Notes: a model not told the origin generated them from the sequence alone. DNA of 64,000 nucleotides from Spartinivicinus ruber (GCF_011009015.1 NZ_CP048878.1:2083001-2147000); one strand, 5' to 3'; shown: positions 41,843 through 51,445, counted from the stretch's first letter. Numbers and translations: made by a program.

Positions 41843-42583
41843 GTGGAACGTTCAGATAGCGATCGAATTCTTATTGTAGAGGATGACGAACGATTAGCCG
41901 CCTTGACTAAAGACTACCTTGAAAGCAATGGCTTGCAAGTGAGCATTGAGGCGGATGGCGGAAAGGCCGTGGAGAGAATTCGAAACGAGCAACCCGATCT
42001 CGTGGTACTGGATTTAATGCTACCCGGGGAGGATGGTGTGTCCATTTGTCGTCGGGCAAGAAACGATTATCAAGGACCTATTTTAATGCTTACAGCACGT
42101 ACTGATGACTTAGACCAAGTGTTGGGGTTGGAAATGGGGGCTGATGATTATGTGGCCAAGCCAGTTCGGCCTCGCGTTTTGTTGGCGCGTATTCGTGCTT
42201 TGCTCCGGCGAAGTAGTCCTGCCACCTCAGCAGAACCAGAGCTACCGGTGACATCCCAGGCCCGTTTAGTGTTTGGTGAATTAGTTATTGATAATGCAAT
42301 GCGAGAAGCTTGGTTAGCAGGAGAAAGCATTGATTTGACCAGTGCCGAGTTTGATTTGCTTTGGCTGCTTGCCAGTCATGCGGGTCGAGTATTAAGCCGG
42401 GAGGAAATATTTTCTTCATTACGTGGTATTGAGTATGACGGCCAAGATCGCTCCATTGATGTTAGAGTTTCGCGCATTCGTCCTAAAATAGGCGATGACC
42501 CCATGCATCCCCGCTTAATCAAAACGGTACGCAGTAGAGGCTATTTGTTTGTTAAAGACAAAAAAGAAGCCAATGGCCAATAA
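41843..42583 (+). CDS. rstA: OmpR-family response regulator, RstA-like
   Basis: 246 residues from a GTG start with AAGAAGAG 8 nt upstream. Receiver domain with the acidic pair in VEDDE, phospho-acceptor D57 (VVLDLMLPGEDG), T in LTART and K in AKPV; winged-helix output domain about 140-240 (DLTSAEFDLLWLLASHAGRVLSREEI, SIDVRVSRIRPKIGDD, KTVRSRGYLF). It pairs with the kinase gene 122 nt downstream. RstA by overall similarity to the E. coli acid/Mg-responsive regulator; regulon unknown here. Confidence 0.85.
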   Translation: MERSDSDRILIVEDDERLAALTKDYLESNGLQVSIEADGGKAVERIRNEQPDLVVLDLMLPGEDGVSICRRARNDYQGPILMLTARTDDLDQVLGLEMGADDYVAKPVRPRVLLARIRALLRRSSPATSAEPELPVTSQARLVFGELVIDNAMREAWLAGESIDLTSAEFDLLWLLASHAGRVLSREEIFSSLRGIEYDGQDRSIDVRVSRIRPKIGDDPMHPRLIKTVRSRGYLFVKDKKEANGQ

Positions 42584-42584
42584 C

Positions 42585-42693
42585 TATATCCAATGCTAAG
42601 GGCACAATAGGGCTTGGGTCGTGTTGCAGTTCTAATAAACTGCAACACGACCCAAGCCCCCAACTTTTTGATATACCCAGCAGGTTGGGTATA
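42585..42693. repeat. Palindromic element between the RstA- and RstB-like genes
   Basis: The element opens TATATCCAATGC two bases after the rstA-like stop and closes with TGGGTATA at 42686-42693. Inside is a perfect 21-bp inverted repeat, 42610-42630 against 42639-42659, with loop TCTAATAA; its outer bases are GGGCTTGGGTCG. A second hairpin, TATACCCA / TGGGTATA, follows at 42672-42693. The T-run (42665-42669) after the first stem could support termination. TATA-type ends resemble those of the dispersed MITE-like repeat, but the interior is different. Confidence 0.75.
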
Positions 42694-42705
42694 GCTGAAT
42701 AAACT

Positions 42706-44319
42706 ATGACCAGTATTTTTCTTCGTATTTATGGCGGTTTGCTGTTTACGTTGGTGTTGGTGGCGTTGTTATCAAGCTTGGCGGTTACCATCATCAATAG
42801 CGTGCGTATCCAAGAATATCGGGCTGAAATGGCCAGAGGCACATTTCGCTTAGTGGCGATGCAGCTCAAAAATAAACCAGACTCACTACAGGTTTTACTA
42901 CTGCAACAGGCTGAACATTTATTAGGTATTCCACTTGAGCTGGTTAAACAACCAGATACAGATGCAATCAGTAAAGAAGATATACGACTGTTAAAGTCAG
43001 GGGATGTTAAAGTTATTCCTTTAGCTGAAAAACAAGCCCATATCTATGCTTGGATTCAGCCAGGTTTATTGTTGCGGGGAACGGTTTCTTCTATTTCTGA
43101 GCAACTGGCCTATGGCACCTTAATGCTGATCAAGCAGCATTTAATCAGTTTCCCCAGTGCTCATCGAGAAGAACAACTACAACAGTTGAAGGATGCTTTT
43201 AGTTATCCGTTACATATGTTGAAAACATCTGAGATAGGCTTATCCCCTCAACATCAACAGCGGTTACGTGATGGCCATATGGTAATGATATTAGGGCCGG
43301 AAGGGCAGTCAATTAAGCTGTATGTAGGACTTGAAGGCGGTAATCTAATCGGCATTGATCAAGGCCAAAAAGTATTAGCTGTTGGCCCCGTTTGGTTTTT
43401 AGAGCTATATCCACTCAGTTTACTGGTGACTATTGTGTTATTTGTGCTCACCTCGGTTAGCCTGGCTATTTACATTCTAGTGAGAGGGTTAGAACAACGA
43501 CTGAAAAAAATGGAACACGCAGCGACGAGTATTTCCCGTGGTAATTTAGATGCCAGGGTGAGGGTAAGAGGTTCAGATTCCGTTGGTCGGCTGGCGATGG
43601 CATTTAATGGTATGGCCAGTCATATACAACGACTGTTGAGTATCCAAAAAGAAATGATTCGTGGGGTATCACATGAATTAAGAACCCCAGTTGCCCGATT
43701 GCGTTTTGGTTTGGAAATGGTGGCTGATGCTACTTCAAAAGAAGAGCAGCAAAAACAGTTGGAGGGAATGGATAAGGATATTCAAGAGCTGGATCATTTG
43801 GTTGATGAAATCTTAACCTATGCAAGCTTAGAGCAAGGTGCACCTGTTATTCATTTTAAGCGGGTTGATATTGAAGAAATTTTATCGCAAGTGGTTAATG
43901 AACAGTCTCATGTAAATCCGAGTATTGCTATTACCTTACAACCCAGTTATTTATCAGATCAGCGTCGTAAAGCTGATGTTGAGCGCCGCTATATGCACCG
44001 AGCGATACAAAACTTAGTTGCGAATGCCTGTCGTTATGCCAATGAAAAAGTGCAAGTGACATTTTCAGTAGGCTCCGACACTTGTCGTATTGATGTGGAA
44101 GATGACGGCCCAGGTATTCCTGAAAATGAATGGGACCGGGTATTTACCCCCTTTGCCCGCTTAGACGACAGTCGCACCCGAGCCTCAGGTGGGTATGGCT
44201 TAGGCCTTTCTATTGTACGACGGATTATGTATTGGCATAACGGCACCGCTCAAGTGGATCACAGTAGCTTGGGCGGCGCAAAGTTTAGCTTGGTGTGGCC
44301 AAGGCGAAAGGGGAGTTAG
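42706..44319 (+). CDS. rstB: Sensor histidine kinase, RstB-like
   Basis: 537 residues, inner membrane. First helix about 8-32 (LFTLVLVALLSSLAVTII), long periplasmic domain to about 235, second helix about 240-265 (LLVTIVLFVLTSVSLAIYIL), HAMP about 265-315, HisKA with H323 (GVSHELRTPVARLR), then HATPase motifs NACRYAN, DDGPGIP and GGYGLGLSIV. The cognate regulator precedes it, separated by a strong palindrome that could set the kinase:regulator ratio. Named by analogy with E. coli RstB; the signal is unknown. Confidence 0.88.
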   Translation: MTSIFLRIYGGLLFTLVLVALLSSLAVTIINSVRIQEYRAEMARGTFRLVAMQLKNKPDSLQVLLLQQAEHLLGIPLELVKQPDTDAISKEDIRLLKSGDVKVIPLAEKQAHIYAWIQPGLLLRGTVSSISEQLAYGTLMLIKQHLISFPSAHREEQLQQLKDAFSYPLHMLKTSEIGLSPQHQQRLRDGHMVMILGPEGQSIKLYVGLEGGNLIGIDQGQKVLAVGPVWFLELYPLSLLVTIVLFVLTSVSLAIYILVRGLEQRLKKMEHAATSISRGNLDARVRVRGSDSVGRLAMAFNGMASHIQRLLSIQKEMIRGVSHELRTPVARLRFGLEMVADATSKEEQQKQLEGMDKDIQELDHLVDEILTYASLEQGAPVIHFKRVDIEEILSQVVNEQSHVNPSIAITLQPSYLSDQRRKADVERRYMHRAIQNLVANACRYANEKVQVTFSVGSDTCRIDVEDDGPGIPENEWDRVFTPFARLDDSRTRASGGYGLGLSIVRRIMYWHNGTAQVDHSSLGGAKFSLVWPRRKGS

Positions 44320-44501
44320 GGGGAGCCTTAAAAACCCTTGTTACTTTCATTGTATCTTCAAATATGGTTGCTTATTATCGTTAAGTGTATTCAGCCATAG
44401 AGTTAGTCCATCTGCGACTACACTGTTACTTACTTTCTGATAGATTCGGTAGGTCTAATTGCTTTACCTTGATAGCAGCTGCGGTATTTTTTTGCCAACA
44501 T

Positions 44502-45548
44502 TAATATTACCTAATTATCATCATACCTAAGCTATATTTAGTAGCTTACCTGGTAGTGGAGGTGTTCTCAGTGCTACAAATGCTAGCCTAGGAATAAATT
44601 CTACTAAGCTAAATCTTCGATTAAATCGATACTGAAATTCAGCAAGATAACGTTGTGCATATTTAGCGCGAATAGCATGATAAGTACTACGTAAAGCACT
44701 TTTTAAGTTTCCAAGGATGGTGTTAACCCAATAAAATTCAGGTTCCTCTACTGATGCACGACCACCACCGCATACAATTTTATCATGAAGACAACCTGCT
44801 TCTATGACACCATTAAAACAGGCCAGTCCATCGGAGATTACGGTACTGCCCTTGGCCAAATTCTGCCTACTCCAAGCCGTTATCTCTTCTTTATTAAACC
44901 CTTTTAAAATGCTCAGTTTAATTCGTGTCGGTTGACCTTGTTTTGTTGTTTCTACGGCTGCTACAAAAGGTATTTTCCCATCTGCTCCCCTACCTCTTTT
45001 GCAACCTGTACGCTCACCACCAAGATAGGCATCATCAATTTCAATAAAACCCGACAATTGCTTGGTGCCTTCTCTTTCTTGCATCACTTTCATGAGCTTA
45101 TGTTTCATTCTCCAGGCAGCTTGATAGGAAATACCTAAATGGCGATGTAATTCTATGGCTGATATACCTTTTTTGTCTTGGGAGATCAAATACATCCCTT
45201 GGAACCAAGTCTTTAATGGTAATTTGGTTGATTCAAAGATAGTACCTGCAGTTACAGATGTTTGCTGGTGACATTTATAGCACTGCTGAAGCTTTCTAGT
45301 AGTGAGTTGACAGCATTTGTCGTATCCACAATTGGGGCACTGAAAACCTTCTGGCCATCGCAATTTGTATAAGGTATTAAAGCATTGTTCTTCTGTACCA
45401 TATTGTTTGAGAAACTCGTTTAAACTCAGGCCTTTTTGAAATTGAACTTTGTTGATAGCCATTATTTATACCTTCTCAATTAAGTTTCCATGCTGTTCAA
45501 ATATACAGCAGTTAATGGCTTAGGTATAGTGATAATTAGGTAATATTA
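44502..45548. mobile_element. IS1595-family-like insertion sequence
   Basis: About 1047 bp bounded by 31-bp inverted repeats: TAATATTACCTAATTATCAT at 44502 onward and its near-exact complement at 45518-45548, with two mismatches. One transposase gene fills the interior. Flanking 8-mers (GCCAACAT on the left, TGGATAGA on the right) do not match, so no target duplication is visible; either the insertion is old or the ends have recombined. Confidence 0.88.
44527..45462 (-). CDS. IS1595-family transposase
   Basis: 311 residues and intact. N-terminal zinc-ribbon (CPNCGYDKC ... CYKCHQQT) with a helix-turn-helix region (AIELHRHLGISYQAAWRMKHK), then a DDE-type core with IEIDDAYLGGER and VISDGLACFNG, and a late N/K region in VNTILGNLKSALR. 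The ISXO2-like layout is typical of IS1595/IS1016 elements. The stop codon lies within the left terminal repeat. Apparently functional. Confidence 0.93.
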   Translation of the reverse strand: MAINKVQFQKGLSLNEFLKQYGTEEQCFNTLYKLRWPEGFQCPNCGYDKCCQLTTRKLQQCYKCHQQTSVTAGTIFESTKLPLKTWFQGMYLISQDKKGISAIELHRHLGISYQAAWRMKHKLMKVMQEREGTKQLSGFIEIDDAYLGGERTGCKRGRGADGKIPFVAAVETTKQGQPTRIKLSILKGFNKEEITAWSRQNLAKGSTVISDGLACFNGVIEAGCLHDKIVCGGGRASVEEPEFYWVNTILGNLKSALRSTYHAIRAKYAQRYLAEFQYRFNRRFSLVEFIPRLAFVALRTPPLPGKLLNIA

Positions 45549-46013
45549 TGGATAGATATACTAATTAAACTAGATTACAGTAAATATTTTGTAAAGTTTT
45601 GGTAAATATCTTCACTTTAGTAAAAAAACAGCTTATATTTTTAATACTGAAAGTTTGTGAGCAGTTACTTTTGAGTGACTGTATTTTAGCGCTAAATATA
45701 CAATATATGAAAATACTCCATAAACTCACAAGTGTTATCTATTTTGTTCTGTCTGCCGCTGATTTAATAAATCGTAATTCACGTTTATTTTGGTGAAGGC
45801 GTATTTGTAATATATAAATACTATATGCCTATGTCTGAGAAAAAGGAATGTAAAGTGGTTTATCACTTCAAATCAGTAGTGATACAGCAGCTAACTTTGT
45901 TGTAAAGTAAAAATATAAAACAGCTGTTTTCCTTATTTTAAGTAAAGTCTCTGTTTTTCAAGGCTTGCACCTAAATCTGTCATAGTAATTTTTTTAATTT
46001 GGTTAATTTTAAT
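45549..46013. other. Gene-poor AT-rich stretch right of the IS
   Basis: About 465 bp. A 65-codon plus-strand frame (45599-45796) has no ribosome site and low-complexity hydrophobic content, so I do not call it. Probably promoter region of the protease gene. Confidence 0.45.
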
Positions 46014-47807
46014 ATGTTGTATGACTTTGATGTAAAACTTAAAAAAATTGCTTGTTATAAGCTTGTTGTTATACTAGGACTCTTTTCACAGGAGGGGGTT
46101 GCGGCAACAAATCAAGTAGATATTATGGTTGCCTATTCTCAGGAGGCAAAAGCTTATTATGAAAAATACAATCTAACACCTTGCATCGAAGCTAAAAAGC
46201 ATATTGATTACTCTAACGATGTACTAAACAATAGTCGAGTAAATTTAGAATTTAAGTTAGTAGACTGTCATTTTATTGATTTATCTATCAGTGAGGTTAG
46301 TGAGCCATTTTTATATCAGCTTATCGGAAATCGACAGTTGCAGCAATTACGTAGTAAGCTTAATGCAGATATTGTCGTCACTTTAACAGCAAGTGATGAC
46401 ACTAAAAATTATGGTTTAGCAAGCTATGATTACCATGCTGGTCTTAGAAAAATAATAAACAATAACAAACTTAAAGAAAAAACAAAATTTAGTATAAAAC
46501 AATCATCCCAACCATTTGGACTGGTTCAGATTGATAAATGGAGGCAAGATCAGAGTAGGGATATAGTAATAAAAAATAAAAATGCAACGGATCATACTTT
46601 TACTCATGAGATTGGTCATTTAATGGGACTTTCTCATGATATTAAAACTACAGTTAATTTCAGTGATAATGATGGTCAAGATCATCTCAACGATTATATG
46701 GATTATATAAACAAAAATAGTTATACACTACCAAAGAATAGTATTAAGGTAGATGGTGAGGGTAATAGGAATTTTACTAATTCAAACGAATTACTTAATG
46801 AAATTCTGACAGAGCAAGTGAGAATTTATTTAACAACTGATGATGAAATAATAAAAGAGGTAGAAGCTCTTAGGGATCAAATATTAGTTGATGCATTATA
46901 TATTCTTGAGTATTATGCAGGAAAAGATGGATTGATGTCATATCAAGATTATGTTGATAAAAATGTCGATGATTTTTGGTTTAATGGAATATTTGACTTT
47001 TCTTTAGGATATGCAGGTGAATTTAATTCTATAAAATATGGTACAATTATGTCTTATGGGGATAATATTATGCCGTATTTTTCTTCTATTGATTTGTTAT
47101 GCTCTAGTGATAAAATAGGTCTATATGATGTCAAATGTGGCTCGGCAACTGCAAATGCCAGCAGATCTCTTAATTTAGTAGCTGCTAAAGTTGCTAACTT
47201 ATGTCAGACCAGATCAGTAAAATCTGACTCAGAAAGCATGTCATTAGCATCTAATATAATAAATGCACATCTTATTAAACCAAAAAAATTACTAAGTGAA
47301 ATTGACCCTGAAAGCTTTTCATCTGATACTCCAAAAAGCCTAGAGTATAATATATTTCTTAGCTATTTAACTATGCCTGATGAGAATGGTACGGATGGGA
47401 TTTATCCCTGGAATGATAATACCCAGATAATATTTGATGAAAGTGATGATGGGATTTTGGCTGTAAATAAGATAGATAGCTATGCTCCTATTATTGGAGT
47501 TGAAATAGGTTGTGGTATTCAATCGTCAAAAATCTATAAACTTGCTGCAAAAGTGAAAACAAAAAAACCTGGTATTAGTACTTTATGGTTATACTATGAG
47601 CTGGCAAATATTAATCCTAGCACAGGAGAACTGTATAAAAAATGGTTTAAAGTAGCAGAGAAAAAAACTGATGACACTGGTTTTATTACGCTAGAGGGTG
47701 ATGTTAAATTACCCAATAATATTAAAGTAGCAACTTTGGTTGTAACGGGTGAGCCTGGTAGTGAATTATTGATTAACAGAATGTATGTTATTGAACGAAA
47801 TAATTAA
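46014..47807 (+). CDS. Secreted metzincin-type zinc metalloprotease
   Basis: 597 residues from ATG 46014; a TTG at 45999 is also in frame and neither has a clear ribosome site. Signal sequence through KLVVILGLFSQEGVAA. N-terminal VDIMVAYSQEAKAYYEKY is typical of reprolysin-like bacterial peptidases (compare peptidyl-Asp/M12-type secreted proteases). Zinc site HEIGHLMGLSH gives H198, E199, H202 and H208. The Met-turn TIMSYGD has M346. Between them lie about 140 residues, far more than usual, including an acidic EIIKEVEALRDQ helix. A C-terminal beta-rich domain (about 460-597) carries CGIQSSKIYKLAAKV and could bind substrate. Codon use is strongly AT-rich, suggesting transfer along with the neighbouring IS. 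Confidence 0.8.
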   Translation: MLYDFDVKLKKIACYKLVVILGLFSQEGVAATNQVDIMVAYSQEAKAYYEKYNLTPCIEAKKHIDYSNDVLNNSRVNLEFKLVDCHFIDLSISEVSEPFLYQLIGNRQLQQLRSKLNADIVVTLTASDDTKNYGLASYDYHAGLRKIINNNKLKEKTKFSIKQSSQPFGLVQIDKWRQDQSRDIVIKNKNATDHTFTHEIGHLMGLSHDIKTTVNFSDNDGQDHLNDYMDYINKNSYTLPKNSIKVDGEGNRNFTNSNELLNEILTEQVRIYLTTDDEIIKEVEALRDQILVDALYILEYYAGKDGLMSYQDYVDKNVDDFWFNGIFDFSLGYAGEFNSIKYGTIMSYGDNIMPYFSSIDLLCSSDKIGLYDVKCGSATANASRSLNLVAAKVANLCQTRSVKSDSESMSLASNIINAHLIKPKKLLSEIDPESFSSDTPKSLEYNIFLSYLTMPDENGTDGIYPWNDNTQIIFDESDDGILAVNKIDSYAPIIGVEIGCGIQSSKIYKLAAKVKTKKPGISTLWLYYELANINPSTGELYKKWFKVAEKKTDDTGFITLEGDVKLPNNIKVATLVVTGEPGSELLINRMYVIERNN

Positions 47808-48675
47808 TAATCCCTATGTGTCTTTGTGGTGGAATTGATTGCTGTACCGCATTGATCGACCAGTGCGGTTATTTCCCAATAGTATGTCTAAAGATTGATT
47901 TGCATGATTTTTTGCTCAGAGTGGAAATGCTTGTGGTAGTAGTACACATACAGCTAGAGTAATGTATAAGTAAAAATACTGTCATTAATACAATCAAACA
48001 GAATCTCTACTAGAATCTGTTAATAGGCCATTCATAGAAAAAATTAAGAGTCCCTGAAAATTAAGGTGAAGCTTGAACAAATCACTTGTGCTGAAGTAGA
48101 CGAAATGCGGAGTTTACAGAACCTTGCCTGAATCAATAAATTTCGTATTCACTATTTATTGACCTAAGTGTTTGAGTAAAAAGTCAGAGAGTACCTGCTT
48201 GTTTCACCATAAATACGGAAATTCTATTCAACCTGTAGCAAATAGTAGTTATCGCAATCATCGCCCTATTTGTTTATATTCAATTCATGTGGATATTAAG
48301 TCAGGTGAAGTTCATGTTTGAAAAGCTTGTAAACAGACACAACGAAACAAAATAACAACCACACATTTCTAGTATTAATAAATGGCTTTTTTCGTCTTTG
48401 CTTAGCTTTCATATGCGCCTTATATTCTGTGGCCTTCGACAACTGCTTCATGTATTGTTCTATCTCCCGTATCCATATAGTCTGCTACCTTCCTCTAACA
48501 AAAAAAGCATTATTTTTAGATACGCGAGTATCGAATAGCTTATTCCATGATCAGTATAGCAGTATTACCCGCTGCTCTTTTGGGTATTATATAGTTGAAC
48601 TTTAGTATTAGTTGCCGACATACCCCATTTCATCGATTATCTTAAAGGTGTTCTTTTAACTAAGCGTTAGGCAAT
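47808..48675. other. 868-bp gene-poor region with possible transposase relic
   Basis: No intact gene. At 48060-48115 a frame reads KVKLEQITCAEVDEMRSL, similar to the CAEVDEMWSF segment of IS1-type transposases, followed by several stops. A second frame near 48240-48355 gives a hydrophobic stretch without a start codon. The region looks like eroded mobile-element DNA. Confidence 0.35.
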
Positions 48676-49806
48676 ATGACAGATATATTTATAACAGGGG
48701 TAGGTAAATACCTACCTGGTAAGCCGGTGGCCAATAATGAGATGGAAGCTATTATCGGCAGGATCAGTGAGCGAAGCGCTGCGCTTGGGGCTGCTACCTT
48801 AAGAAAAAATGGCATTAAAACGCGGTATTATGCATTAGCGGCTAATGGCGAGCATACTCATACCAATGCACAAATGGCGGCTAAAGCGATTAATGGGGCA
48901 TTAGCTCATGCTAGGCGGCCGCCAGATAGGGTTGATTATTTAGCCACCAGTACGACACAAGGTGACTACCTGGTACCGGGGTTTGCCAGTGCAGTGCACG
49001 GTGAGTTAGGTATTCCCCCTCTGGAATTGGCTTCGTTCCAAAGTGTATGTGCCAGCAGCCTAATGGCTGCAAAAAGTGCCTGGCTTACAGTTCGAACAGA
49101 TGAAGCCAAGCTGGCTGTTGCCAGTGGTAGTGAATTTTCTAGCCGTTGGTTTCGACCAGGATTCTATCAGCCTTTTTATAATGAACACTCAAGACCTGAT
49201 CCTGGATTGGAGTTTTTACGCTGGACCCTTTCTGATGGAGCAGGTGCCGCTGTGTTTGAACCAGAGCCCAAAGCACAAGGGGTTTCGCTGCGAGTTGATT
49301 GGATAAAACAAAAGTCGTTTGCCGATCGTTTTCCCCCTTGTATGTATGCTGGTACGGTATCTAATAAGACAACGGATAACCAACCGTGGAGTTTATATAA
49401 TAGCCCTAGTGAAGCTTATCAAGCGGGAGCGATTGCATTAAAACAGGACTTTACTTTGCTTTATAAAATGTTTCCTGCCTGGGTGGGGTATTATCTTGAG
49501 TTATTAGATAAGTACCAGATTGATCCTCATGAGATTGATTATTTTCTGCCTCATTATTCGGCTCAATCACTAGGTCAGGAAATGAAAAAATTATTAGTCA
49601 AAACCGGTGCAATGATCCCTGAAGAACGCTGGTTTTCCAATTTGGCTTATTGCGGCAATACGGGTACTGCTTCAATATTTATTATGTTAGATGAACTAGT
49701 GAAAACGCAGCCTCTTACCTCAGGCCAAAAAATATTGTGTTTTGTGCCAGAAAGTGGTCGGGGTATTTGTTCGTTTATGTATTTAACTGTATTTGATAAT
49801 AATTAA
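48676..49806 (+). CDS. KAS III-like beta-ketoacyl synthase
   Basis: 376 residues, thiolase-fold condensing enzyme of the FabH type. The catalytic triad is visible: C125 (FQSVCASSL), H293 (FLPHYSAQS) and N328 (YCGNTGTAS), so it should be able to load an acyl group and condense or transfer it. It is longer than FabH (about 317) with an insertion at about 150-190 (FYQPFYNEHSRPDPGLEF), fitting a secondary-metabolite KAS III rather than fatty-acid initiation. First gene of a three-gene set: the diiron oxidase gene follows after 10 nt. No acyl carrier protein gene is adjacent, so the acyl donor may be CoA or a carrier encoded elsewhere. Confidence 0.82.
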   Translation: MTDIFITGVGKYLPGKPVANNEMEAIIGRISERSAALGAATLRKNGIKTRYYALAANGEHTHTNAQMAAKAINGALAHARRPPDRVDYLATSTTQGDYLVPGFASAVHGELGIPPLELASFQSVCASSLMAAKSAWLTVRTDEAKLAVASGSEFSSRWFRPGFYQPFYNEHSRPDPGLEFLRWTLSDGAGAAVFEPEPKAQGVSLRVDWIKQKSFADRFPPCMYAGTVSNKTTDNQPWSLYNSPSEAYQAGAIALKQDFTLLYKMFPAWVGYYLELLDKYQIDPHEIDYFLPHYSAQSLGQEMKKLLVKTGAMIPEERWFSNLAYCGNTGTASIFIMLDELVKTQPLTSGQKILCFVPESGRGICSFMYLTVFDNN

Positions 49807-49816
49807 GGCTGTTACC

Positions 49817-50506
49817 ATGACAACTAAAGGCTATCAACTCACTACCGTACAACAAGTACTGCGCAAATTAACAATTGTTTGGGCTGATTTTGAAAGTCGT
49901 TTACTCCAGGTGCCGATTATTTCTCGGGCAATGAATAATCAATTGCAATTGGATGATTATCGTATTTTATTGGCTGATCATTATCATCAAGTGAAAGAGG
50001 GAAGTGGTTGGATTTGTCGGGCTGCTTCGTCTATTACGGAACCTTATTTGGAACAACGAGCCGTATTTATTAGTCATGCATCAACTGAGCATATGGATTA
50101 TCAAATGCTGGAGCGTTGTTATGTGGCAGCAGGTGGTTATATTAATGAGCTGTATAAACAAAGTAAAAATATTGGTTCAGAAGCATTATCTGCTTGGATG
50201 TATCATAAAGCCAGTCAGCCAAATCCTTTTGATTTGATAGGAGCAATGTTCATTATTGAAGGTTTAGGCAAACGGTTTGCCCAAACCTTTGCTGAAACAT
50301 TGCATCATAATATGGGAATATCTGCAGAACAATTGGAATTTTATACCTACCATGCTGAGCATGATGGTGATCATCTTGATGAACTGGAAGCTATATTGAA
50401 CACTGATATTTTAACTATTCCTCAATTACCCGATGAGATTATTCGCACGGCTAAAGTGACAGCAAGGCTTTATTTATTACAGTTGGAAGAGCTAGGCAAT
50501 TATTAA
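49817..50506 (+). CDS. Iron-containing redox enzyme, haem-oxygenase-like diiron oxidase fold
   Basis: 229 residues from ATG 49817. All-helical haem-oxygenase/TenA-like fold with candidate metal ligands spaced as in HDO enzymes (UndA and relatives): E in VKEGSGWI, H/E in STEHMDYQM, E in FIIEGLGKRF, and the H/H/D series YTYHAEHDGDHLDEL. Known HDOs oxidise small carboxylates or amino acids with O2. Placement directly after a KAS III-like gene suggests it acts on the condensation product or its precursor. Substrate unknown; TenA thiaminase is less likely because the metal ligands are present. Confidence 0.75.
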   Translation: MTTKGYQLTTVQQVLRKLTIVWADFESRLLQVPIISRAMNNQLQLDDYRILLADHYHQVKEGSGWICRAASSITEPYLEQRAVFISHASTEHMDYQMLERCYVAAGGYINELYKQSKNIGSEALSAWMYHKASQPNPFDLIGAMFIIEGLGKRFAQTFAETLHHNMGISAEQLEFYTYHAEHDGDHLDELEAILNTDILTIPQLPDEIIRTAKVTARLYLLQLEELGNY

Positions 50507-50557
50507 ATAGAACTTCTTGAAATGGTTTTATAACGGTTGGCTGGAGTACATAGCAAG

Positions 50558-51445
50558 ATGGTGTGGCATAATAATTTTGAAGACCCGCAGGTTGATAAGA
50601 ATGATCCTAATCCCTGGTTAGCCTTGTATTTAGATAAAAGCTTGCCTATGCATACAGAGGCAAAGCGAGCCCTATTACAAGGGCATAATAGTTGGTCTAG
50701 ACGACTGTTACTGCCAATTATCAGGCCGTTAGCACGGCTAATGATTGTATTGGTACAGTTATTACGGATGGTTATTCCCAATAAATGGAATTCTTCAAAG
50801 CTCTTACACTACACAATTTATTGGGGACTAAAACATCTTGTAAAAAGAGATGCTAACTATTTAATTCTAAGGCACTTTAATATTGGTACGGAACTACTTC
50901 AGTTTATTGCTGATAATATAGGCGTAAAAATTGAATCCACTATACCATTAAAGCCAAAAAAACTGGAAGATTTAAAAGATGATACATTCCTTATTCATGA
51001 TCTTAATGTGTATAACTTTATAGCAGAGTTAAATACTAAGTTGAGTGAAGAAGCAAGAGACTTTAAAGCACCATCAACGATTAATTATGATGCCATTACC
51101 GATGGTGAATTTGATCTAGATCCTGGAAAACAAAGCATTCTGAATGTTGTTGACTTACAAACAGCTGTTGAAGCTTATACGCCATTATATGCATTACTTT
51201 TATCTGATCATGACTTTTGGCGGGCAAGTAATTCTTTACAGTTAGACGAAACTTTTGCTATTTATATCAGTAAACTGATGAATGATCCTCTGGCTGTTAT
51301 GTTGGTAAGTAATCGTCATCCATCAGTCCCTTTTTCAACTTTGCAAGCTGGGTTTCGACTAATGTTACATGGCTTGGATGCAGAGATTTTACATGGTTAT
51401 CTTAGAGAGCAAAAACGTAAATCACAATATACCCTTCACGAATGA
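50558..51445 (+). CDS. Unknown protein linked to the KAS III/diiron oxidase genes
   Basis: 295 residues from ATG 50558; an in-frame TTG at 50537 would add seven. Not recognised. No export signal in the usual position, but residues about 48-75 hold a hydrophobic amphipathic stretch (LLPIIRPLARLMIVLVQLLR) that could bind membrane. The rest looks soluble and mixed, with HDLNVYNFIAELN and DPLAVMLVSNRHP. It follows the oxidase gene by 51 nt in the same orientation. The last five residues and the stop codon are encoded by the end of a MITE-like repeat, so the original C terminus may have been longer. Confidence 0.6.
   Translation: MVWHNNFEDPQVDKNDPNPWLALYLDKSLPMHTEAKRALLQGHNSWSRRLLLPIIRPLARLMIVLVQLLRMVIPNKWNSSKLLHYTIYWGLKHLVKRDANYLILRHFNIGTELLQFIADNIGVKIESTIPLKPKKLEDLKDDTFLIHDLNVYNFIAELNTKLSEEARDFKAPSTINYDAITDGEFDLDPGKQSILNVVDLQTAVEAYTPLYALLLSDHDFWRASNSLQLDETFAIYISKLMNDPLAVMLVSNRHPSVPFSTLQAGFRLMLHGLDAEILHGYLREQKRKSQYTLHE

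Noticed and set aside
45599-45796. 65-codon hydrophobic plus-strand frame right of the IS
   Set aside because: No start signal; composition looks like chance in AT-rich DNA.
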